DNA of 12,707 nt from Candidatus Firestonebacteria bacterium RIFOXYA2_FULL_40_8. Lineage in GTDB: Bacteria; Oederibacteriota; D2-FULL-39-29. The stretch covers positions 1 through 12,707 of the forward strand of contig MFGS01000037.1 of assembly GCA_001778355.1 (NCBI GenBank), in the 5' to 3' direction. The position numbers and the translations under genes were made by a program. Positions 7,113 to 12,707 of the stretch are shown here, piece by piece; the stretch's first letter is position 1; the number at the start of each line of letters is the position of its first letter. Below the pieces are notes generated by a model. The model was not told where the DNA came from, searched no databases, and saw nothing but the letters and a program-made list of their open reading frames with translations.

Positions 7113-9554
7113 ATGAAAAGTAAGATGTTTTTGATAGTTGTAATTCTTGGAATAAATAATACTTTGTTTGCGGCAATTGAGAATCTGGACGAAGTAATTG
7201 CAAGAAAAGCAAGATACTCAACAAACACCTGGCCTGCAAATAAACTTGAAGATGCGAACAATAACTATATATGGCAGCCTGAGTCTCTTTGCTATACTGA
7301 TGTGACAACAGGCCATGAAGTATGGGTATTGGTTCATGCTCCTGATATTGAGCAGGTGTTTTCGAGAGAACATGGTTCGAATGTGTGGTCTTTTGACGGT
7401 TCAAGAGTTGGTTTCTTTAATAATTCAGAGAGTAACGGCCGTCCTACCTCAAAACCGTCTCCGGGAAGCAATTACAATTGGAGATGGGTTGTGAATACGG
7501 ATGGAACAGGATTAAAATTGTGCGAAGGTTATGGGAGATCCGGAATACCATTTGAAGGGTTTAGTTGGGCGCATACAGAAAATGCGTATTATGCTTTTGG
7601 CTCCGGTTCGGCCGAAGCGTCAGATTCGGCAAATTATAAACTATTTAAAAATGTTGTCGGCAGTAATAATATAATTACAGGTTCCCTTGTTCTTGATACG
7701 TCTTCCGTTAATACATATAAGAAAGATATGGTGAAAGACGGCATTAGTACGGATGATTCACACGCTGTATTCAGAGACTTTACTGAACGCTCGCTTTCAA
7801 CTCCAAATCCTATAAATTGTGCGGCAACGTATTTTGCAGCGTTAAAACCGGCTCCTGCTTTAAATTCCTGGTGGGGAAATGCAAGGCATATTGGTCCGTC
7901 AACAGGCGGATGGTCCGATCCTTATGGTGATCATTTGTCATCTTATGAGAATCGTTTTCATGATGTATGGAGTCCGGGGCCTGCCGGTTCCTGGATAATG
8001 GGGCAATATTCAGGAGGCGGCCTGTTTAATATCTTTAAAAGTAACGGCAGCGCCGGTGACGGCGGTCCTTTATGGCAGGATTGGAACGGTAGTTCTTTTG
8101 GTGCCAATGAAATAGCCGTAATATCCTGTGATGGCACACCTGCTAATCCATACGGTACTACATATTTCGGTCATCCGGTTTGGGATAGATGGGGAAAATA
8201 TGCTCTTATAGGAACATATACTGACTCGCCTGCGCCCGGCACGAGAATATATAATTATTCTAATCATTCATTAGAATCTAATTATCCTCTGAATAATAAT
8301 GTGTATGACGGGCAGCATCACTCATGGACAGGGTGGACTGACTATGTAATCGGTGTTCATCCGACATCATATATCATTTACTCTAACAAATGGAACGGTA
8401 ATTATTCGAGTGCTTTTCAAGTGGTTAATACCCATTTGACATATGTCGGCAATTATAACGCGTATCCGAGGCCTTCTCAATCTCCAGATGGAACAAAAGT
8501 TGCTTTTGCTGCTTCTTTTTTAAATAATACTTCGGATGGGTATCCCTCTATTCTTTATGCTGTTGTTTATTATCCTGCTCCGCCTGTTAATATTAATGCT
8601 GCTAAAAATGGAAGTAATGTTAGATTGTCATGGACAAGACCTTCGTATACAACAAGAGGCTGGCCAAATGAAGGTTCTGATCCGGCGCCAAAGTCAAGGG
8701 AAATTAAAGGTTATCATATTTGGGTTAGTGATAATGGGGAAACAGGATGGACAGAAGCTTTTGCTGATATCGTATTAACTGAATATTGTGATTTATCACA
8801 AATAAACAGTACCGTAAAATATTATGCTGTGACGTCTGAAGAGCACGGAGGCTTAGAGAGCCGGAAGTTGTCCGCGGTTCTGCAGGTAACATTAGATGGA
8901 AGCGGTAATGTGACGGTTTCTCAATACGCGTCTGAGGGTAAAACAGGATTCTGGACAACATTGCCTCCATCGCCGGGTTCTTCAGGCAGTATTAACTTTA
9001 CTTATTTAGATTGGCTGGCGGATAAGTCAAAACCTGCTTATTATGGAGTTACATCTGTTGACAGGCAAGGAAATGAGTCGGCATCTGCTAGTGTCACTCC
9101 TTTAGGATCTGCCAATGGAAACATTTTAGAGTGGATAAAACCGGATGATTCTAAGATTCGCTATTTTAATATTTATTATTCCGGTAATGGAGCTCCGCCT
9201 GCGGATCAAAAGTATAGAATTGCATCTATTTCTGTTGGTACAAAAAGCGGGGGTATTACTTTTGGTAATTACAACCAGTTGGATCTTTTAAAAAGAGTAG
9301 TTGCTTATCCGAATCCTTATAATCCGAAAACGGCTAAAAATAGTACTTTAAAATTTGCGAATTTATTGGGTATGTCCTTGAAAATGTCCGTATATAATAC
9401 TGAGGGAAAACTTATTAAAGAAGTATCAGATACGAATATTTCATGGGATGGTAAAAACCAGGAAGGCGAATTAGTTGGTAGAGGGATTTATTATGTGGTA
9501 ATTAGCAACTCAAGTGGAGACAGCGTAATCCGCAAAGTTGCTCTTGTTAAATAA
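7113..9554 (+). CDS. Secreted beta-propeller protein with FN3 domain and FlgD-like C-terminal sorting module
   Basis: ATG 7113, 5 nt after GGAG (7104-7107), is preferred over the in-frame TTG at 7110 and gives 813 residues. The signal peptide is MKSKMFLIVVILGINNTLFA with cleavage after A20. Residues about 50-485 look like a TolB/WD40-type beta-propeller. Blade-like repeats carry His-x-x-Trp openings: H87..W92 'SFDGSRVGFF', H283DVW 'SPG', H354PVW 'DRWGKYALIG' and QHHSW (401-405), ending with 'SQSPDGTKVAF' (456-466). Oligogalacturonate lyases (PL22) have similar His-rich propeller blades with metal-binding His/Gln, so a lyase-like role is possible. The PL22 metal-site spacing is not clearly reproduced, however, and a binding-only protein is equally likely. 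A fibronectin type III domain spans about 489-585, followed by a second FN3-like stretch to about 665. The FlgD-like sorting module is 729-813 ('VAYPNPYNPK' to 'VIRKVALVK'). It follows the acyltransferase gene by 29 bp. Confidence 0.82.
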   Translation: MKSKMFLIVVILGINNTLFAAIENLDEVIARKARYSTNTWPANKLEDANNNYIWQPESLCYTDVTTGHEVWVLVHAPDIEQVFSREHGSNVWSFDGSRVGFFNNSESNGRPTSKPSPGSNYNWRWVVNTDGTGLKLCEGYGRSGIPFEGFSWAHTENAYYAFGSGSAEASDSANYKLFKNVVGSNNIITGSLVLDTSSVNTYKKDMVKDGISTDDSHAVFRDFTERSLSTPNPINCAATYFAALKPAPALNSWWGNARHIGPSTGGWSDPYGDHLSSYENRFHDVWSPGPAGSWIMGQYSGGGLFNIFKSNGSAGDGGPLWQDWNGSSFGANEIAVISCDGTPANPYGTTYFGHPVWDRWGKYALIGTYTDSPAPGTRIYNYSNHSLESNYPLNNNVYDGQHHSWTGWTDYVIGVHPTSYIIYSNKWNGNYSSAFQVVNTHLTYVGNYNAYPRPSQSPDGTKVAFAASFLNNTSDGYPSILYAVVYYPAPPVNINAAKNGSNVRLSWTRPSYTTRGWPNEGSDPAPKSREIKGYHIWVSDNGETGWTEAFADIVLTEYCDLSQINSTVKYYAVTSEEHGGLESRKLSAVLQVTLDGSGNVTVSQYASEGKTGFWTTLPPSPGSSGSINFTYLDWLADKSKPAYYGVTSVDRQGNESASASVTPLGSANGNILEWIKPDDSKIRYFNIYYSGNGAPPADQKYRIASISVGTKSGGITFGNYNQLDLLKRVVAYPNPYNPKTAKNSTLKFANLLGMSLKMSVYNTEGKLIKEVSDTNISWDGKNQEGELVGRGIYYVVISNSSGDSVIRKVALVK

Positions 9555-9642
9555 ATATGATAATCATGCCTATCAGCATATCCTCATATGTTCTGTAAAA
9601 TACAGTAGAAATATAGTGAGTAACTTAATAAAAGGAAAAGAC

Positions 9643-9671
9643 TTGACAAAATGCATAAAGCGAGGTACAAT
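9643..9671 (+). promoter_or_regulatory. Near-consensus sigma70-type promoter of the GntR-LacI regulator
   Basis: TTGACA at 9643-9648 is a perfect -35 hexamer. A 17-bp spacer leads to TACAAT at 9666-9671, a -10 with five of six consensus bases. The start point is expected near 9678, giving a leader of about 35 nt before ATG 9714. The -10 overlaps the first of three 11-bp repeats, as expected for a repressible promoter. Confidence 0.75.
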
Positions 9672-9700
9672 ACTAGAGCAGTACTAGGACAATACTAGAT
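9668..9700 (+). repeat. Three tandem 11-bp repeats, candidate autoregulatory operator
   Basis: The repeats CAATACTAGAG (9668-9678), CAGTACTAGGA (9679-9689) and CAATACTAGAT (9690-9700) stand head to tail with no gap. Their TACTAG cores begin at 9671, 9682 and 9693, exactly one 11-bp step apart, so all present the same helix face. They cover the end of the -10 and the expected start point, where bound protein would block RNA polymerase. The adjacent gene encodes a DNA-binding regulator, and autorepression is the simplest reading. The repeats are direct, although GntR-family operators are usually inverted. Confidence 0.6.
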
Positions 9701-9713
9701 AATAGGAGGTGCG

Positions 9714-10820
9714 ATGCTTTCGCAAGTTGATAAAAAGAGCAATATCCCGCTATACATACAATTAGCTGAAAGTATTAAAAAAGAAGTGAAAGATGGAGAG
9801 TTGGGTCCTAACTACCGGTTGCCCTTTATGGAAGATATATGTAAAGAATTAACCGTAAGTATGACTACAGTCAGAAAAGCCATGGATATTCTCCAGGAAG
9901 ACGGGATTGTTTATAAAATTAAAGGAACAGGAACATTTATTAAAGGAAGTATTGAGGCGATAAAAAAGGAGAATATAAGCCTTAAAGATATTTGTTTTTT
10001 AAGCAGAAATGCTATAGATCTTGAAAGCGACAGTTTCTATTCTGAAATATATAAAGGTATCTTTAAGGTAGCAAGAGAAAATAATATTAATGTGATTATA
10101 TCAACCTGTAATCCGAATAAACTGCCGGATATTAAAAACATCGGCGGAGTATTTGCGTTGGAGATAGATGATGAAAGGTATCTTAACTCTATAGCAGAAA
10201 GCGGGATACCTGTTGTTGTCGGTGATTACATCTTAAGCTTGTCAAATTGCGATTATGTGACTTATGATATCTATAAAGGCGCAAGAATGCTTATTAAAAC
10301 CTTGATTGATAAGGGTCACAGAGAAATTGTCTATTTAGGCGGTATGATAAGGACTCCCTATGGTAGGAGTATAGCTGAAAATGGGAATGGTATTAGATTG
10401 AACACTATTAATGAAGTGATAGAAAGATCTGAGACAAAAATAAATTTAACTGTATATTCAACAACTATAGGTATTCACGCATCATATGATTTAACCAAAG
10501 AAATACTTAAGCAGGAACATCTGCCGACTGCCATATTCGCGTTTGATGACGCAGTGGCGGAGGGTGTCATTTCCTGTCTGCAGGACAATAAAATTAAAGT
10601 TCCTGAAGACATAAGTGTTGTGGGTATGGGCGGATATAAAAACAGGAGAATCAATAAAAAGATCACCAGCTTTTCTTATGAGAATAAAAAGATGGGAGAG
10701 ATTACAGCAGAAAGGTTAATACAAAGGATGTTGGGAGATGTGAATGCCGGATTTACTATGCTGATAGACGGCAAGTTTATTCCCGGAGAAACGGTTGCGT
10801 CTGCGAAGGATATGAAATGA
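9714..10820 (+). CDS. GntR-family transcriptional regulator with LacI-type (periplasmic-binding-like) effector domain
   Basis: This 368-residue protein starts at ATG 9714 four nt after AGGAGG (9704-9709). Residues 10-78 form a GntR winged helix: 'IPLYIQLAESIKKEVKDGEL', a recognition helix in 'VSMTTVRKAMDILQEDGIV', and a wing 'KIKGTGTFI'. Two usual positions differ: the 'PSE' after the first helix is PFM, and VSR is VSM. TVR (52-54) is kept. Residues about 92-368 match the LacI/GalR sugar-binding fold: 'SEIYKGIFKVAREN', 'YKGARMLIKTLIDKGHREIVYLGG' (187-210, split by this quote's length limit at the conserved GH), 'PTAIFAFDDAVAEGVI' and 'VPEDISVVGMGGY'. This architecture is that of AraR of Bacillus subtilis, a sugar-responsive repressor, so a carbohydrate effector is expected; which sugar is unknown. 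It sits between two secreted polysaccharide-type proteins, a typical place for a local regulator. Its own promoter carries candidate operator repeats. Confidence 0.9.
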   Translation: MLSQVDKKSNIPLYIQLAESIKKEVKDGELGPNYRLPFMEDICKELTVSMTTVRKAMDILQEDGIVYKIKGTGTFIKGSIEAIKKENISLKDICFLSRNAIDLESDSFYSEIYKGIFKVARENNINVIISTCNPNKLPDIKNIGGVFALEIDDERYLNSIAESGIPVVVGDYILSLSNCDYVTYDIYKGARMLIKTLIDKGHREIVYLGGMIRTPYGRSIAENGNGIRLNTINEVIERSETKINLTVYSTTIGIHASYDLTKEILKQEHLPTAIFAFDDAVAEGVISCLQDNKIKVPEDISVVGMGGYKNRRINKKITSFSYENKKMGEITAERLIQRMLGDVNAGFTMLIDGKFIPGETVASAKDMK

Positions 10821-10834
10821 TAAAGTTAACCCTT

Positions 10835-10863
10835 TTGACATTTGGAGCGGAAAGCTATATGAG
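10835..10863 (+). promoter_or_regulatory. Possible promoter of the beta-helix gene
   Basis: A perfect TTGACA (10835-10840) is followed by a 17-bp spacer and TATGAG (10858-10863), four of six to the -10 consensus; TATATG at 10856 is an alternative with a 15-bp spacer. It lies 15 bp beyond the regulator's stop and about 50 bp before the likely start of the beta-helix gene. That gene could therefore be transcribed separately from the regulator. Confidence 0.45.
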
Positions 10864-10883
10864 TATTCGATTTTCCGCTCCAA
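10842..10883 (+). repeat. Perfect 12-bp inverted repeat across the promoter of the beta-helix gene
   Basis: TTGGAGCGGAAA (10842-10853) pairs perfectly with TTTCCGCTCCAA (10872-10883) across an 18-bp gap, with centres 30 bp apart. The left arm fills the spacer between the proposed -35 and -10, and the right arm begins about at the transcription start. This is an arrangement typical of a two-site operator. As RNA it could also form a 12-bp hairpin in the leader, but there is no T-run, so it is not a normal terminator. The arms do not resemble the TACTAG repeats before the regulator gene, so a different protein may bind here. Confidence 0.5.
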
Positions 10884-10915
10884 TAAAATTTGCGAGAATA
10901 AAGGAGATGTTGTTT

Positions 10916-12643
10916 ATGCCGGAGAGAAATGTTCTCAATAGTGTTTTGGTTTTCTTTTGCATTCTGTTGTCCGGATATCTGTACGCCGGCAATTATTTTG
11001 TGGCAACCACGGGCAGTAATACTACAGGCAGCGGATCAGAAGGAAGTCCATGGGCAACTATAGGCTATGCGGCAAGCGTAGTTCCTGACAACGGAAGTAC
11101 GATAATTGTTAAGGATGGTGTATATGCCGGCACAAATTCCATTTCCAGACAGTTTGCGAATCTTCTGACAATAAAAGCGGAAAACTATTATAAAGCAAGG
11201 TTAACAACTGTTGTTGGAGCAAGCGTCTGTGCTGTTAATATTTCCGGAAAAAACATATTATTTAAGGATTTTGAGATATACAATCAGGGAAGCGGTACGG
11301 ATGAATATTTAATCCATATTTCAACGGATCCGTGCTGTAATATAATCCTTAGAAATAATATTTTTCATGATAATTTCTATCAGGATATGATGAAGATAAA
11401 CGCAGGCGCTCATAATATTACTATAGAAGGAAATGTATTCTATAACTTAGATCCGACGGCTGAATGGAACTTTATGGATGTGAATACTGTATTTGATGTT
11501 GTAATTCAGGATAATATATATTTTAATGAACTGGGGACTGCAACCTCAAACGGCTGGGTTTTGATTAAAAACTCGGATAATTTGAGGATGATTACCAAAA
11601 ATAATACGATACAGCGGAATGTATTTTTGAACTGGCAGGGAAAACCGGATGCTGCTTTTGTGCAGATAGGCGAATCGGGCAAACCTTTTTATGAGGCAGA
11701 AGATACGATGATCCAAAATAATCTTTTTATCGGGAATTCAACAATGCCTGTTATGTGTGCACTTGGAGTTAAGGGGTGTAAAGGTGTAACCTTTCGGGCG
11801 AATACGATTACCGGAAATATGCCTACAGGCGGCTGGAGCTATGCGACCAGGATTAATAGAGAAGGGGCAAATCTGGTAAATACGGATATTTATTTTTATA
11901 ACAATATATGGAGCGATAATACCGGAACCATGACTGATTTTGCCGATGGAACGTCCGTAGATTCAACAAATGTTATATATAAAAGAAATCTATATTGGAA
12001 CGGCGGTAATTCGATTCCGGGAGACGGTGAAGCGCATTTTGACGGCACTTCAAGCGATACCGGAGCACTGGTGGCTAACCCCGGCCTGAATGTAAATCAA
12101 TCGAGTGTTGTATTGCCGAAATGGTCTCCAAGCAGCGGTAAATTTCCATCTGGAAATTTTACGATAAGGCAGGAGTTTGAAAGACTTGTAAATGCGTATG
12201 GTGCGATAACCGGAGGAAGTCCAGCTTTTAATACCGCCGAGAATATAAATATGCCGGTAGAAGATATTCTAGGAAATACAAGGGAAACCCAAAAGGATAT
12301 CGGATGTTTTGAATATGGAACAGGATCAATAGTTCTTCCTCCGACTCCCGCGGGAAGCAACCCTTTGGCAAACGCAAAGCCCTTTCCAAATCCGTTTAAT
12401 CCGGGAAGATCAAGAGACGGCAGTTTGAAATTTGCGTACTTACCCAGTAACGGGCCGTTTAAATTACAGGTTTTTACCTCTGAAGGCGCAAAGATAAATG
12501 AAGTAACATCAAGTTTGTCCGAAAACCTGACATGGAATGCAAAAGACATGGATTATAACGCGGTAGCAAGAGGCAGCTATTTATGTGTTATTACAGATGA
12601 AAGCGGCAATAAAAAGTCGTTATGGGTAATGTTGTTAAAGTAG
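10916..12643 (+). CDS. Secreted right-handed parallel beta-helix protein with choice-of-anchor-Q-like end and FlgD-like sorting module
   Basis: The frame is open from ATG 10817, which overlaps the regulator's stop. ATG 10916 is the better start: AAGGAG at 10901-10906 precedes it by 9 nt, and it places a clean signal peptide first (MPERNVLNSVLVFFCILLSG then YLYA, cleavage after A24), giving 575 residues. After a pectate-lyase-like entry (NYFVATTGS...GSPWATIGYAA, DUF1565-type), residues about 142-363 carry at least eight beta-helix rungs. Examples are NIILRNNIFHDN, NITIEGNVFYNL, DVVIQDNIYFNE, DTMIQNNLFIGN, GVTFRANTITGN and DIYFYNNIWSDN, with an Asn ladder. Residues 433-466 (GGSPAFNTAENIN...DIGCFEYG) match the conserved end of 'choice-of-anchor Q' proteins. 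The FlgD-like module with FPNPFNPG is 487-575. The fold is that of PL1/PL9-type polysaccharide lyases and related binders. No catalytic Lys/Arg or calcium site can be assigned by eye, so enzymatic activity is unproven. Confidence 0.85.
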   Translation: MPERNVLNSVLVFFCILLSGYLYAGNYFVATTGSNTTGSGSEGSPWATIGYAASVVPDNGSTIIVKDGVYAGTNSISRQFANLLTIKAENYYKARLTTVVGASVCAVNISGKNILFKDFEIYNQGSGTDEYLIHISTDPCCNIILRNNIFHDNFYQDMMKINAGAHNITIEGNVFYNLDPTAEWNFMDVNTVFDVVIQDNIYFNELGTATSNGWVLIKNSDNLRMITKNNTIQRNVFLNWQGKPDAAFVQIGESGKPFYEAEDTMIQNNLFIGNSTMPVMCALGVKGCKGVTFRANTITGNMPTGGWSYATRINREGANLVNTDIYFYNNIWSDNTGTMTDFADGTSVDSTNVIYKRNLYWNGGNSIPGDGEAHFDGTSSDTGALVANPGLNVNQSSVVLPKWSPSSGKFPSGNFTIRQEFERLVNAYGAITGGSPAFNTAENINMPVEDILGNTRETQKDIGCFEYGTGSIVLPPTPAGSNPLANAKPFPNPFNPGRSRDGSLKFAYLPSNGPFKLQVFTSEGAKINEVTSSLSENLTWNAKDMDYNAVARGSYLCVITDESGNKKSLWVMLLK

Positions 12644-12685
12644 AAAGATATGAACAATGTTGCAGTTTTGAAAATCTAACAATAC

Positions 12686-12695
12686 AGGAGGTGCG
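12686..12695 (+). promoter_or_regulatory. Strong Shine-Dalgarno at the window edge, probably for a downstream gene
   Basis: AGGAGGTGCG at 12686-12695 is identical to the ten bases directly before ATG 9714. Here no ATG or TTG follows within the remaining 12 bases; the only GTG (12691) overlaps the site itself. The start of the next gene is therefore presumably beyond the window, at an unusually long spacing, or the gene begins with a rare codon. Confidence 0.35.
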
Positions 12696-12707
12696 GGAAT
12701 TCAATAG

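Noticed and set aside
6919..7404. 161-codon minus-strand open frame across the acyltransferase/propeller junction
   Set aside because: It overlaps two convincing + strand genes, and its composition (His, Gln, Ser and Leu rich) looks like a shadow translation.
9577..9605. Small hairpins after the propeller gene (9577-9590 and 9593-9605) as a terminator
   Set aside because: The stems are only 5 bp, AT-rich and not followed by a T-run, so termination cannot be claimed.
10817..10915. N-terminal extension of the beta-helix protein from ATG 10817, translationally coupled to the regulator stop
   Set aside because: The extra 33 residues would precede and spoil the signal peptide and would be encoded by the inverted repeat; ATG 10916 has a proper ribosome site.
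12097..12549. 150-codon open frame on the minus strand inside the beta-helix gene
   Set aside because: It is antisense to a well-supported gene, has no family resemblance or ribosome site I can see, and reflects codon bias of the + strand gene.
1..12707. CRISPR array, tRNA, rRNA, insertion sequence or phage attachment site
   Set aside because: No regularly spaced repeats beyond the three 11-bp units, no cloverleaf-like sequence and no transposase or integrase were seen on reading both strands.

Overview
The window reads as part of the genome of an uncultured Gram-negative bacterium that exports many proteins. The clues are a PorV/PorQ-type outer-membrane protein, several secreted proteins ending in the same FlgD-like Ig module with a 'PNP(Y/F)N' entry motif, strong GGAGG ribosome sites and moderately AT-rich DNA. 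This combination is familiar from FCB-related and candidate-phylum genomes (for example Firestonebacteria- or Elusimicrobia-like bins); the exact phylum cannot be decided from sequence alone. All recognisable genes lie on the + strand. There is no tRNA, rRNA, CRISPR array, transposase or phage gene.

Layout. Bases 1-99 are the tail of a secreted protein whose last 32 residues closely match the end of the giant protein encoded further on. A PorV/PorQ-family gene follows (208-1248), then after a short gap a giant modular secreted protein (about 1292-6211: unrecognised N-terminal region, PKD, two IPT/TIG, Ig-like repeats, ZU5-like region, C-terminal sorting module). A 389-bp gene-free stretch separates these from a two-gene unit: a cytoplasmic hexapeptide-repeat acyltransferase (6601-7083) and a secreted beta-propeller/FN3 protein with the sorting module (7113-9554). 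Next is a GntR-LacI type transcription factor (9714-10820) with a near-consensus promoter and three 11-bp tandem repeats over its start point. Last is a secreted right-handed beta-helix protein with the same sorting module (about 10916-12643), preceded by a possible promoter that carries a perfect 12-bp inverted repeat.

How the genes may work together (inference). The four cargo proteins share a C-terminal module and sit beside a PorV-like protein, which fits export and surface attachment by a type IX-like route. The beta-propeller and beta-helix folds suggest polysaccharide binding or cleavage. The sugar-sensor-type regulator between them is the natural candidate for their control, and its operator-like repeats have weaker relatives upstream of the acyltransferase/propeller unit. 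No catalytic activity can be proved from this window.
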